A stretch of DNA of 64,000 nucleotides from Pseudomonas mandelii (lineage in GTDB: Bacteria > Pseudomonadota > Gammaproteobacteria > Pseudomonadales > Pseudomonadaceae): assembly GCF_006438925.1 (NCBI RefSeq), contig NZ_RCZA01000016.1, positions 1 to 64,000 on the forward strand, read 5' to 3'. Of this stretch, positions 14,601 through 23,201 are shown piece after piece. Below the pieces are notes generated by a model. It worked only from the letters and a program-made list of their open reading frames with translations, did no database searches and was not told where the DNA came from. Position 1 is the stretch's first letter; each line of letters opens with the position of its first letter. The translations under genes and the position numbers were made by a program.

Positions 14601-16373
14601 TCAGATTCCTTGTTCGCTGAGCCACAGGTTCAGGGCCGCCAATTGCCACAGCTTGGAACCGCGCAACGGGGTCAATTGACCTTGTGGATCGGTCAGCAGG
14701 CGGTCGAGCATCTCCGGTTTGAACAGGCCGCGATCCTGACTCGGATCGAGCAACAGTTCGCGCACCCAGTTCAGCGTATCGCCCTGCAAATGCTTCAGGC
14801 CCGGCACCGGGAAGTAGCCTTTCTTGCGATCGATCACTTCACTCGGAATCACCAGCCGCGCAGCTTCTTTCAAGACTTGCTTGCCGCCATCCGGCAGTTT
14901 GAATTTGCCCGGCACGCGGGCCGACAGTTCCACCAGGCGGTAGTCGAGAAACGGCGTGCGCGCTTCCAGGCCCCAGGCCATGGTCATGTTGTCGACGCGT
15001 TTGACCGGGTCGTCCACCAGCATGATCGTGCTGTCCAGACGCAGGGCTTTGTCCACCGCTGCATCGGCGCCGGGCTGTGCGAAATGTTCCTTCACGAAGT
15101 CACCAGCGGCGTCATTCGCTGTCAGCCATTTCGGCTGCACGGTGGCGGCGTAGTCGTCGTAGCTGCGGTCGAAAAACGCATCGCGATAGGCGGCGTACGG
15201 ATCTTCGGCACCGTCGACTTGTGGATACCAGTGATAACCGGCGAACAACTCGTCTGCACCCTGGCCGCTTTGCACCACCTTGCAATGCTTGGCCACTTCA
15301 CGGGACAGCAGATAGAACGCGATGCAGTCATGACTGACCATCGGTTCGCTCATGGCGCGGAACGCTGCGGGCAATTGCTCGATGATCTCTTTTTCGTCAA
15401 TGCGCAGTTGGTGATGCTGTGTGCCGTAGTGCTTGGCGATCAGGTCCGAATACTGGAATTCGTCGCCACGCTCGCCGCCGGCATCCTGAAAACCGATGGA
15501 GAAGGTCGACAGGTTTTCAACACCGACTTCACGCAACAGACCAACCAGCAGGCTCGAATCGACACCGCCCGAAAGCAGCACACCGACGTCGACTGCCGCA
15601 CGTTGACGGATCGCCACCGCGTCACGGGTGCTGTCGAGTACACGGTCACGCCAGTCTTCCAGTGTCAGATTCATCTCGTCGGCGTGTGGGCCGTAGGGCA
15701 GGGTCCACCAGGTTTTCTGCTCAGTGGTGCCGTCCGCTTCGATGCGCATCCAGGTCGCCGGTGGCAGTTTTTCGATGCCGGCCAGCAAGGTGCGCGGGGC
15801 CGGGACCACGGCGTGGAAATTCAGATAATGATTGAGCGCCACCGGATCGAGGATCGGGTTGATGTCGCCGCCCTTGAGCAGCGCCGGCAGCGTCGAGGCA
15901 AAGCGCAGGCGCTGTCCGGTGCGCGACAGGTACAGCGGCTTCACGCCGAGACGGTCGCGGGCGATGAACAGACGTTGGGCATCGCGCTCCCAAATGGCGA
16001 AGGCGAACATGCCATTGAGCTTGGGCAGCAAGGCTTCGCCCCAGGCGTGATAGCCCTTGAGCAGCACTTCGGTGTCACCACCGGAATAGAAGGCATAACC
16101 GAGGCTTTCAAGCTCAGTGCGCAGTTCCGGGAAGTTGTAGATCGCGCCGTTGAAGGCCAGAGACAAGCCCAATTGGTTGTCGACCATCGGCTGCGCCGAG
16201 CCGTCCGACAGGTCCATGATTTTCAGGCGACGGTGGCCCAGGGCAATCGGCCCTTGGGCATGAAAGCCCCACGCGTCAGGGCCGCGAGGGGCCAGGTGAT
16301 GGGTGATTCGCTCAATGGCTGCAAGGTCTGCAGGTTGATGATCAAAACGTAACTCGCCAGCTAATCCGCACAT
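14601..16373 (-). CDS. asnO: N-acetylglutaminylglutamine amidotransferase (AsnB-like)
   Basis: 590 residues starting M-C-G-L-A-G-E: after Met removal Cys becomes the N-terminal nucleophile of a class II glutamine amidotransferase. I reject an upstream start that would add 17 residues, because it would block the catalytic Cys. The glutaminase domain spans ~1-200 (R-G-P-D-A-W-G, L-G-H-R-R-L-K-I-M-D, F-N-G-A-I-Y-N). The synthetase domain with the ATP loop S-G-G-V-D-S-S-L-L starts near 250, followed by S-I-G-F and Q-G-A-D-E-L-F-A-G-Y. It amidates the dipeptide to NAGGN. First gene of the osmolyte operon; its promoter must be in the 124 bp between it and mnmC. Confidence 0.93.
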   Translation of the reverse strand: MCGLAGELRFDHQPADLAAIERITHHLAPRGPDAWGFHAQGPIALGHRRLKIMDLSDGSAQPMVDNQLGLSLAFNGAIYNFPELRTELESLGYAFYSGGDTEVLLKGYHAWGEALLPKLNGMFAFAIWERDAQRLFIARDRLGVKPLYLSRTGQRLRFASTLPALLKGGDINPILDPVALNHYLNFHAVVPAPRTLLAGIEKLPPATWMRIEADGTTEQKTWWTLPYGPHADEMNLTLEDWRDRVLDSTRDAVAIRQRAAVDVGVLLSGGVDSSLLVGLLREVGVENLSTFSIGFQDAGGERGDEFQYSDLIAKHYGTQHHQLRIDEKEIIEQLPAAFRAMSEPMVSHDCIAFYLLSREVAKHCKVVQSGQGADELFAGYHWYPQVDGAEDPYAAYRDAFFDRSYDDYAATVQPKWLTANDAAGDFVKEHFAQPGADAAVDKALRLDSTIMLVDDPVKRVDNMTMAWGLEARTPFLDYRLVELSARVPGKFKLPDGGKQVLKEAARLVIPSEVIDRKKGYFPVPGLKHLQGDTLNWVRELLLDPSQDRGLFKPEMLDRLLTDPQGQLTPLRGSKLWQLAALNLWLSEQGI

Positions 16374-16497
16374 AAATTCCTTACCGGTTTTTCCGTTGGG
16401 GAGGGTCAATCGATACCGCGCCAAAAACGGCGGGTACTCAGAAACTGACCCGGCTGAATCCCCGGAGTTTTAGACCGATAAGTTATAAGGCGCGCCG

Positions 16498-18480
16498 TCA
16501 GACTTTTCCGCGGATCAATTGGCGCACCGCAAAACGGTTGGGATGACAGGCCTCGGCGACCGCTCTGGGCAGAGGTAAAGGTTCGTTTTCGATCCATGCC
16601 GCGAGCAACTCACCCGACAGCGGCGCGGTGATCAGGCCGCGAGAACCGTGGCCGCTGTTGACGTAAAAACCCTCAAGCCAGGGGCAGGGAATATCCGGTA
16701 CTTGCCGGGCGTCCTTGCTCAGCACGGCGTAGGCATCGGCGAAGGCCGCTGGTTCGGCCAACGGGCCAACGATCGGCAGGTAGTCCGGACTGGTGCAGCG
16801 GAACGCGGCGCGTCCTTCAAGCTGTTGCGGGTCCAGTTCCTGTGCATGCAGTCGAGTGGCCAGGTCGGCGGAGATTTCCTCGAGCAAAGCCAGGTTGCCG
16901 AGGTGTTCGGCGAGGGTTGGGGTCAGGTCATTGCTCTTGAAGTCGAAGCTGGCGCCGAGGGTGTGTTCGCCCAGTCGAGCGGGCGCCACATAGCCTTCGG
17001 CGCAGACGACGGTGGCCAGGCTCTGGCTTTCAGGGGTTTGCGCGAGTCGGGTGATCTGGCCACGAATGCGTTTGAGGGGCAGTTCGGCGCTGTGCGGGAA
17101 ACGCTTGATCTCGGCGGCGCCGGCCAGGATCACCACGGGGGCACTGGCCAGCAAATCATCACCGTCCCAGGCCTGCCACTGATCATCCACCTTGCGCAGT
17201 TCCAGGACATCGCGATGGGGCAGCCACTGGATGTTCGTTGAGGACGCCTGCCAATGGCACAACGCCGGGGGATGAACCCAGCCACCTTCCGGGAAGAATA
17301 ATCCGCCGTGCTCCAGGGCGATCCCGGCCTGAATCTGGGCTTGCGGTTGATCGAGCAAGTGCACCAGGTCTGGCGAAAAAGCGGCGGCCAATTGCGCCTG
17401 ACGCTCGGCTTCCTTGGCGTTGAAGGCCAGTTGCAAGACCCCGCAATCGTCCCAGTCGACGCCCCGTTGCAGATGCTCAAGCAAGCGTCGGGTGTGACCG
17501 AAACCACTGACAATCAACTGCGACAATGCGGTGCCATGGGCCGAAAGCTTGAGGTACAGCACGCCCTGTGGATTGCCCGAGGCTTCCTGTGCGAGTGCAT
17601 TGTGGCGCTCCAGCAGACTGACGTGCCAACCCCGCGCCGCGAGACTGGCGGCCGTGGCGCAACCGGCCAGGCCGGCGCCGATCACCAGTGCCCGACGTTC
17701 GCCGGTCAGTGGCGTCGGGCGCGCGAACCATGGTTTGGCCGCGGCGGGCGCCGGGACTTCTTCAGGCCAGCCGAGAAACACGCCCCGCAGGATTTCCCAT
17801 TTGTGGCCAATGCCTGGCGTGCGCTTCATCTTGAAGCCCGCCGCATTCAGCAGACGGCGCACCCAACCGGTGCTGGTGAAGGTGCTGATGGTCGAGCCGG
17901 GGGCCGCCAGACGTGCCAGTTCGGCGAACAGCTCGGCGGTCCACATGTCAGGGTTTTTCGCCGGGGCAAAACCGTCGAGAAACCAGGCGTCGATCTGCGC
18001 GTCGAGTTGTGGCAATTGCTCCAGCGCATCGCCGATCAGCAGGGTCAGGGTCACGCGGCCGTTGTCCAGCACCAGGCGCTGGAAGCCTGGGTGGATTGCG
18101 ATGTATTGCGTCAGCAGTTGATCGGCAAACGGTTTTAGCTCCGGCCACAAGGCCAAGGCACGCTGCAGATCGGGCAGGCTCAGCGGGTACTTTTCGACAC
18201 TGACAAAATGCAGACGTGCTCCGGCCACCGCATGCTGTTCGAATAGCTGCCAGGCGCAAAGGAAATTCAGCCCGGTGCCGAAACCGGTCTCGCCAATCAC
18301 CAGTCGACCGCCGGCCGGCAATGCGGCAAAGCGTTCACGCAACGCGTTCTGTTCGAGGAATACGTAGCGGGTTTCGTCCAACCCCGACAGATCGGAGAAA
18401 TACACATCATCGAACACCCGCGAACGCGGGAGCCCTTGGTCGTCCCAGTCGAGCTGGGCGTGGGGCAATACAGGTTTCAT
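16498..18480 (-). CDS. mnmC: Bifunctional tRNA mnm5s2U biosynthesis protein MnmC
   Basis: 660 residues, the full bifunctional length. The N-terminal ~240 residues are the SAM-dependent methyltransferase (I-G-E-T-G-F-G-T-G-L-N-F near 63, D-A-W-F-L-D-G-F-A-P-A-K-N-P-D-M-W near 165). The C-terminal ~400 are the FAD oxidoreductase (V-I-G-A-G-L-A-G-C near 266, C-terminal G-H-G-S-R-G-L-I-T-A-P). It converts cmnm5s2U to nm5s2U and then methylates it at the wobble base. Leftward gene, 124 bp before asnO, divergent from the polyphosphate kinase gene. Confidence 0.95.
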   Translation of the reverse strand: MKPVLPHAQLDWDDQGLPRSRVFDDVYFSDLSGLDETRYVFLEQNALRERFAALPAGGRLVIGETGFGTGLNFLCAWQLFEQHAVAGARLHFVSVEKYPLSLPDLQRALALWPELKPFADQLLTQYIAIHPGFQRLVLDNGRVTLTLLIGDALEQLPQLDAQIDAWFLDGFAPAKNPDMWTAELFAELARLAAPGSTISTFTSTGWVRRLLNAAGFKMKRTPGIGHKWEILRGVFLGWPEEVPAPAAAKPWFARPTPLTGERRALVIGAGLAGCATAASLAARGWHVSLLERHNALAQEASGNPQGVLYLKLSAHGTALSQLIVSGFGHTRRLLEHLQRGVDWDDCGVLQLAFNAKEAERQAQLAAAFSPDLVHLLDQPQAQIQAGIALEHGGLFFPEGGWVHPPALCHWQASSTNIQWLPHRDVLELRKVDDQWQAWDGDDLLASAPVVILAGAAEIKRFPHSAELPLKRIRGQITRLAQTPESQSLATVVCAEGYVAPARLGEHTLGASFDFKSNDLTPTLAEHLGNLALLEEISADLATRLHAQELDPQQLEGRAAFRCTSPDYLPIVGPLAEPAAFADAYAVLSKDARQVPDIPCPWLEGFYVNSGHGSRGLITAPLSGELLAAWIENEPLPLPRAVAEACHPNRFAVRQLIRGKV

Positions 18481-18576
18481 GGCAGGCTCGGCAACGGCAA
18501 GGCGGCCATTCTAGCCGATCGCCGGAGCGGTGCCTGATCCCTGGCAACGCGTGCACTCGCAGATTCGCGGAAAATC

Positions 18577-18709
18577 TGTAGCAGCTGGCGCAGCCTGCGT
18601 TCGATCGCGTAGCGGTCGCAAAATCAGCCGATGTATTTTTTCAGGTAAAACGTGCACTCAGGATTTACGACCGCTGCGCGATCGAACGCAGCCTTCGGCA
18701 GCTGCTACA
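18577..18709. repeat. Intergenic palindrome, GTAGCAGCTG variant
   Basis: Occupies most of the 319-bp gap between mnmC and pap. Arms TGTAGCAGCTG...CAGCCTGCGTTCGATCGC and GCGATCGAACGCAGCC...CAGCTGCTACA, with a ~60-nt centre. Distant relative of the TAGGAGCTG family: different tip and GCGTTCGATCGC in place of GCGATCTTTTGAT. The remaining 90 bp before the pap ATG hold its presumed promoter and a GGAAGGAG ribosome site. Confidence 0.82.
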
Positions 18710-18799
18710 AAAAAATATCGTTGCTGCGAAGTAAGGGATTTCTCCCACGGAAAACAACTCAATCCGCTAGTCTTGCTCAATCCTGGAAGGAGCCGTCTC

Positions 18800-20323
18800 A
18801 TGTTCGAATCCGCCGAAATCGGTCACGCCATCGACAAAGAAACCTACGACGCCGAAGAACCGGCCCTGCGTGAAGCCTTGCTCGAAGCGCAGTTCGAACT
18901 TCACCAGCAGCGCCGCTTTCCGGTGATCATTCTGATCAATGGCATCGAAGGCGCCGGCAAGGGCGAGACGGTCAAGTTGCTTAACGAATGGATGGACCCA
19001 CGCTTGATCGAGGTCCGCACGTTCGATCAGCAGACCGACGAAGAGCTGGCGCGGCCACCGGCCTGGCGCTACTGGCGGATGCTCCCGGCCAAGGGCCGCA
19101 TGGGGGTTTTCTTCGGCAACTGGTACAGCCAGATGCTGCAAGGCCGGGTTCATGGCTTGTTCAAGGACCCGGTGCTGGATCAGGCGATCAACCAGTCCGA
19201 GCGCTTTGAAAAAATGCTCTGCGACGAAGGCGCGCTGATCTTCAAGTTCTGGTTCCACCTCTCCAAGAAGCAAATGAAGGCCCGGCTCAAGGCCCTGGCG
19301 GATGACCCGCTGCACAGTTGGCGCATCAGTCCGCTGGACTGGCAACAATCGCAAACCTACGACAAGTTCGTGAAATACGGCGAACGCGTGTTGCGCCGTA
19401 CCAGCCGCGACTACGCGCCTTGGCATGTGATCGAAGGAGTGGACCCTCATTACCGCAGCCTGGCGGTGGGCAAGATCCTGCTCGAAGGCCTGCAAAATGC
19501 TCTGAAGCGTCCCGAGGTCCATCCCGACAAGGTCAATGCCGCGCCGTTGCCCATCCATGTCGATCAAAGAAGCCTGCTCGACAGCCTGGATTTGACTCAG
19601 CGTCTGGACAAGGACGATTACGAAGAACAACTGATTACCGAGCAGGCGCGATTTTCCGGCCTGATGCGCGACAAACGCATGCGTCGGCACGCCTTGGTGG
19701 CGGTGTTCGAGGGGAATGATGCGGCAGGCAAGGGCGGGGCGATCCGCCGGGTTGCGGCAGCCCTCGATCCACGCCAGTACAGCATCGTGCCAATTGCCGC
19801 GCCCACCGAAGAGGAACGGGCGCAGCCTTATCTGTGGCGGTTCTGGCGACACATCCCGGCCAAGGGCAAGTTCACGGTGTTTGATCGTTCGTGGTACGGG
19901 CGGGTACTGGTGGAACGCGTCGAAGGCTTCTGCCCGCCGGCTGACTGGTTGCGGGCCTACAGTGAAATCAATGATTTTGAAGAGCAGATCGCCGAGGCCG
20001 GGGTGATTGTGGTCAAGTTCTGGCTGGCTATCGACAAGCAGACGCAACTGGAGCGTTTCCAGGCCCGGGAAGCAATTCCCTTCAAGCGTTTCAAGATCAC
20101 CGAAGATGACTGGCGCAATCGTGATAAATGGGACGACTACCGCGCGGCGGTCGGTGACATGGTCGATCGCACCAGCACCGAGATATCACTCTGGACACTG
20201 GTGGAAGCCAATGACAAACGCTGGGCGCGGGTCAAAGTCCTGCGCACCATCAATCTGGCGCTGGAAGAGGCTTTCGAAAAGTCCGACAAGCACGACAGGA
20301 AGGTGGAAAAGCTCAAGAAGTGA
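18800..20323 (+). CDS. pap: Polyphosphate:AMP phosphotransferase (two-domain PPK2)
   Basis: 507 residues from ATG 18800, with AAGGAG 9 bp before it; the longer in-frame extension runs through the palindrome and is rejected. Two tandem PPK2 domains, each with its own P-loop: G-I-E-G-A-G-K-G-E near 50 and G-N-D-A-A-G-K-G-G near 308. Each also has the downstream W-R-x-W-R/F-W lid region (A-W-R-Y-W-R-M-L-P, L-W-R-F-W-R-H-I-P) and the Y-S-Q-M/S-W-Y-G-R motif. The two-domain form converts AMP to ADP at the expense of polyphosphate. Stand-alone gene. Confidence 0.93.
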   Translation: MFESAEIGHAIDKETYDAEEPALREALLEAQFELHQQRRFPVIILINGIEGAGKGETVKLLNEWMDPRLIEVRTFDQQTDEELARPPAWRYWRMLPAKGRMGVFFGNWYSQMLQGRVHGLFKDPVLDQAINQSERFEKMLCDEGALIFKFWFHLSKKQMKARLKALADDPLHSWRISPLDWQQSQTYDKFVKYGERVLRRTSRDYAPWHVIEGVDPHYRSLAVGKILLEGLQNALKRPEVHPDKVNAAPLPIHVDQRSLLDSLDLTQRLDKDDYEEQLITEQARFSGLMRDKRMRRHALVAVFEGNDAAGKGGAIRRVAAALDPRQYSIVPIAAPTEEERAQPYLWRFWRHIPAKGKFTVFDRSWYGRVLVERVEGFCPPADWLRAYSEINDFEEQIAEAGVIVVKFWLAIDKQTQLERFQAREAIPFKRFKITEDDWRNRDKWDDYRAAVGDMVDRTSTEISLWTLVEANDKRWARVKVLRTINLALEEAFEKSDKHDRKVEKLKK

Positions 20324-20424
20324 GCGATGGTTGCGCATACGCGGGGTGAATGATTGTCGCGGTCGGTAATGCAGTGGACTTATGCTCGGTCCACTCTCAA
20401 CCGACAACAACAATGAGGTATGCC

Positions 20425-21609
20425 ATGCGTGAAGTGGTGATCGTCGACAGCGTGCGGACCGGCCTGGCCAAATCCTTTCGCGGCAAGTTCAACCTGACCC
20501 GTCCGGACGACATGGCGGCCCACTGCGTCAATGCGCTGCTGGCGCGCTCGGGCATCGACCCGGCCAGCGTCGAGGACTGCATCGTCGGTGCCGGTTCCAA
20601 CGAAGGTGGCCAGGGCTTCAACATCGGTCGCAACATCGCGGTGTTGTCGCGCCTGGGCACCGGCACTGCCGGCATGACCCTCAACCGTTTTTGCTCGTCG
20701 GGCCTGCAGGCGATCGCCATCGCCGCCAACCAGATTGCTTCGGGTTGCAGCGACATCATCGTCGCCGGTGGCGTCGAGTCCATCAGCCTGACCATGAAAA
20801 GCATCAACACCGACAACCTGATCAATCCGCTGCTGAAAGAGCAGGTGCCCGGCATTTATTTCCCGATGGGTCAGACGGCCGAAATCGTCGCTCGTCGTTA
20901 CGACGTCACTCGTGAAGAACAGGATCTGTACGCGCTGCAAAGTCAGCAACGTACTGCTCAGGCTCAGGCCGCTGGATTGTTTGACGATGAAATCGTGCCG
21001 ATGGCGGTGAAATATCGGGTTGAAGACAAGGCCACCGGTCAGGTGCAGATTCTTGACGGCATCGTCGATCACGATGACTGCAATCGCCCGGGCTCCACCC
21101 TGGAAAGCCTGGCGGGATTGAAACCGGTGTTTGCCGAAGACGGTTCGGTGACGGCGGGCAATTCTTCGCAGCTGTCCGATGGCGCGTCGATGACGCTGGT
21201 AATGAGCCTGGAAAAAGCACTGGAACTGGGGTTGAAGCCCAAGGCGTTCTTCCGTGGTTTCACCGTGGCCGGTTGCGAGCCGGATGAAATGGGTATCGGC
21301 CCGGTGTTTTCGGTGCCGAAGCTGCTCAAAGCCAAGGGTTTGCAGGTTGCCGACATTGATCTGTGGGAACTCAACGAAGCGTTCGCCTCGCAATGCCTGC
21401 ACAGCCGCATTCGGCTGGAAATCGATAACGACAAGTACAACGTCAATGGCGGCTCGATTTCCATCGGCCATCCGTTCGGCATGACCGGTTCGCGTCAGGT
21501 CGGGCATCTCGTGCGTGAATTGCAGCGCCGCAACGTGCGTTACGGCATCGTCACCATGTGTGTGGGTGGCGGGATGGGTGCGACCGGGTTGTTCGAAGCG
21601 GTGCGATAA
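20425..21609 (+). CDS. Acetyl-CoA acetyltransferase (thiolase)
   Basis: 394 residues from ATG 20425 (AGGT at 20415-20418 upstream; a second ATG at 20413 is less likely). The thiolase triad is intact: Cys90 in N-R-F-C-S-S-G, His349 in G-H-P-F-G-M-T-G and Cys379 in C-V-G-G-G-M-G, nearly the numbering of the Zoogloea enzyme. The acyl-pocket motif reads F-P-M-G-Q-T-A-E. It could serve acetoacetyl-CoA formation or beta-oxidation thiolysis; no hydroxyacyl-CoA dehydrogenase partner is adjacent. Monocistronic. Confidence 0.92.
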   Translation: MREVVIVDSVRTGLAKSFRGKFNLTRPDDMAAHCVNALLARSGIDPASVEDCIVGAGSNEGGQGFNIGRNIAVLSRLGTGTAGMTLNRFCSSGLQAIAIAANQIASGCSDIIVAGGVESISLTMKSINTDNLINPLLKEQVPGIYFPMGQTAEIVARRYDVTREEQDLYALQSQQRTAQAQAAGLFDDEIVPMAVKYRVEDKATGQVQILDGIVDHDDCNRPGSTLESLAGLKPVFAEDGSVTAGNSSQLSDGASMTLVMSLEKALELGLKPKAFFRGFTVAGCEPDEMGIGPVFSVPKLLKAKGLQVADIDLWELNEAFASQCLHSRIRLEIDNDKYNVNGGSISIGHPFGMTGSRQVGHLVRELQRRNVRYGIVTMCVGGGMGATGLFEAVR

Positions 21610-21642
21610 GACTGCAAGATTTGTGTTGCCTAGTTAACCGCT

Positions 21643-21717
21643 ATCGCGAGCAAGCTCGCTCCCACATTGGATCTATGTCGCACATCAGATCCCTGTGGGA
21701 GCGAGCTTGCTCGCGAT
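21643..21717. repeat. REPIN after the thiolase gene
   Basis: ATCGCGAGCAAGCTCGCTCC ... GGAGCGAGCTTGCTCGCGAT, in the gap between convergent genes. Confidence 0.92.
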
Positions 21718-21731
21718 GCAGGCACCGCAGT

Positions 21732-21926
21732 CTATAAGCTCTTCCGCAAAAGCAGCATCCGCTCAATGTAAGCCTGTACCTCCCGCGCCAACTTCTCCGG
21801 ATTTTCAAACGGCCCTTCAAGGGTGTTTTCCCGGGTGCTGAAATACAAATTCCCATTCACGCGACACACCCGGTCACAGCGAAAGTGAGTGGCGGGGGCA
21901 TTGTCCTGGGCGCGCTTGCCGTACAT
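21732..21926 (-). CDS. DUF6316-like small protein
   Basis: 64 residues starting M-Y-G-K-R-A-Q-D-N-A-P; the start is set by CAGGAG 7 nt upstream on the minus strand, so a 109-residue version is rejected. The short protein carries C-D-R-V-C-R-V-N-G-N-L-Y-F-S-T-R-E-N, then a helical end (P-E-K-L-A-R-E-V-Q-A-Y-I-E-R-M). The family is common in Pseudomonas and uncharacterised. No membrane segment. The C-x-x-x-C pair might bind a metal, which is a guess. Confidence 0.75.
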   Translation of the reverse strand: MYGKRAQDNAPATHFRCDRVCRVNGNLYFSTRENTLEGPFENPEKLAREVQAYIERMLLLRKSL

Positions 21927-22137
21927 GGCGATCTCCTGAGGAATGTTCCTGTTGGCGAATTCCATGAGCTTATGCATGAACCACTTGCAACGCCTGGCCA
22001 ACCGATCGACGGCATAGCGCCAATTTAATGGTGCGACCTGCACAGTTTCATTCGCGGCCAACGCCCAACTGTCCCTGTGTGCCGAACGGCTCTGAGCCTA
22101 GAATGACCTTTCTCGCCACTTGGCTTCGGGGTTCGCA

Positions 22138-23097
22138 ATGCACATTTCATCGGGTCGCTGGGTTTACGGTCTATTCCTGGCCTTGGTGACCGCGCTGCTG
22201 TGGGGAATCCTGCCGATCAAACTCAAGCAAGTGCTGCTGGTGATGGACCCGGTGACGGTGACCTGGTTTCGCCTGATCGTATCCGGCGGGTGCCTGTTCA
22301 TTTATCTGGCGGCTACCAAACGCCTGCCGAGCCGCAAGGTGCTCGGGCCGCGGGGTGGCTGGTTGGTGTTGATGGCGGTGCTCGGCCTGGTGGGCAACTA
22401 TGTGCTGTACCTGAAGGGCCTGAACCTGCTTAGCCCCGGCACCGCGCAACTGGTGGTACAGATGGGCCCGATCATGTTGCTGATCGCCAGTCTGTTTGTG
22501 TTCAAGGAACGGTTCAGCGTGGGGCAGGGGATTGGCCTGCTGGTGCTGTTGATTGGCTTTGCCCTGTTTTTCAATCAGCGGCTGGCCGAGTTGCTGACCT
22601 CGCTGACCGATTACACCGCCGGCGTGCTGTTGGTGTTGTTGGCGTCCACGGTCTGGACGTTCTACGCCTTGGGTCAGAAGCAATTGCTCACGGTGTGGAA
22701 TTCGCTGCAGGTGATGATGGTGATCTACCTGTTCTGCGCGCTGTTGTTGACGCCGTGGGTGCATCCGCTGGAAGTGCTGCAACTGAGTCCGTTGCAAGGC
22801 TGGCTACTGCTGGCGTGCTGCATGAACACCCTGATCGCCTATGGCGCGTTTGCCGAAGCTCTGGCGCATTGGGAGGCGTCGCGGGTCAGTGCGACGTTGG
22901 CAATCACACCGTTGGTGACGTTCGCTGCGGTGGCGGTGGCCGCATGGATGTGGCCGGACTATGTGCATGCCGAGACGATCAATGGTCTGGGTTATGGCGG
23001 GGCGGTGCTGGTGGTGCTGGGGTCGGCGCTGGTGGCGTTGGGGCCGTCGTTGATTGCGGGGCTCAGGGCTCGTCGCGTTAGGATTGCAGCAGGGTAA
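22138..23097 (+). CDS. EamA/RhaT-family transporter (RarD-like)
   Basis: 319 residues with about ten transmembrane helices in two EamA repeats (roughly 8-135 and 155-300). Characteristic pieces: A-L-L-W-G-I-L-P-I-K-L-K near 18, D-P-V-T-V-T-W-F-R near 37, N-Y-V-L-Y-L-K-G-L-N near 90, and the second repeat's T-L-A-I-T-P-L-V-T-F. Similar to RarD-like drug/metabolite exporters; substrate not predictable. ATG 22138 has only a weak GGGG upstream. Divergent from the small DUF6316-like gene. Confidence 0.88.
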   Translation: MHISSGRWVYGLFLALVTALLWGILPIKLKQVLLVMDPVTVTWFRLIVSGGCLFIYLAATKRLPSRKVLGPRGGWLVLMAVLGLVGNYVLYLKGLNLLSPGTAQLVVQMGPIMLLIASLFVFKERFSVGQGIGLLVLLIGFALFFNQRLAELLTSLTDYTAGVLLVLLASTVWTFYALGQKQLLTVWNSLQVMMVIYLFCALLLTPWVHPLEVLQLSPLQGWLLLACCMNTLIAYGAFAEALAHWEASRVSATLAITPLVTFAAVAVAAWMWPDYVHAETINGLGYGGAVLVVLGSALVALGPSLIAGLRARRVRIAAG

Positions 23098-23111
23098 TCC
23101 GGGTCATCGTT

Positions 23112-23177
23112 CTTCGCGAGCAGGCTCGCTCCCACAGGAGGATGCGATCCAATGTGGGAGCGAGCCTGCTCGCGAAG
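23112..23177. repeat. REPIN between convergent EamA and fumC genes
   Basis: CTTCGCGAGCAGGCTCGCTC ... GAGCGAGCCTGCTCGCGAAG with a short 18-nt spacer. Confidence 0.92.
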
Positions 23178-23201
23178 TCGATCTGATGGTCGCTACAAAG
23201 C

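Noticed and set aside
13506..16352. 948-codon open frame on the plus strand
   Set aside because: It lies fully antisense to ngg and asnO, whose domains are unmistakable. It is the complementary-frame artefact of high-GC coding DNA.
16374..16497. AlgU-type promoter for the osmolyte operon
   Set aside because: I looked for a GAACTT / TCTGA pair with 16-17 bp spacing on the minus strand; only mis-spaced partial matches exist.
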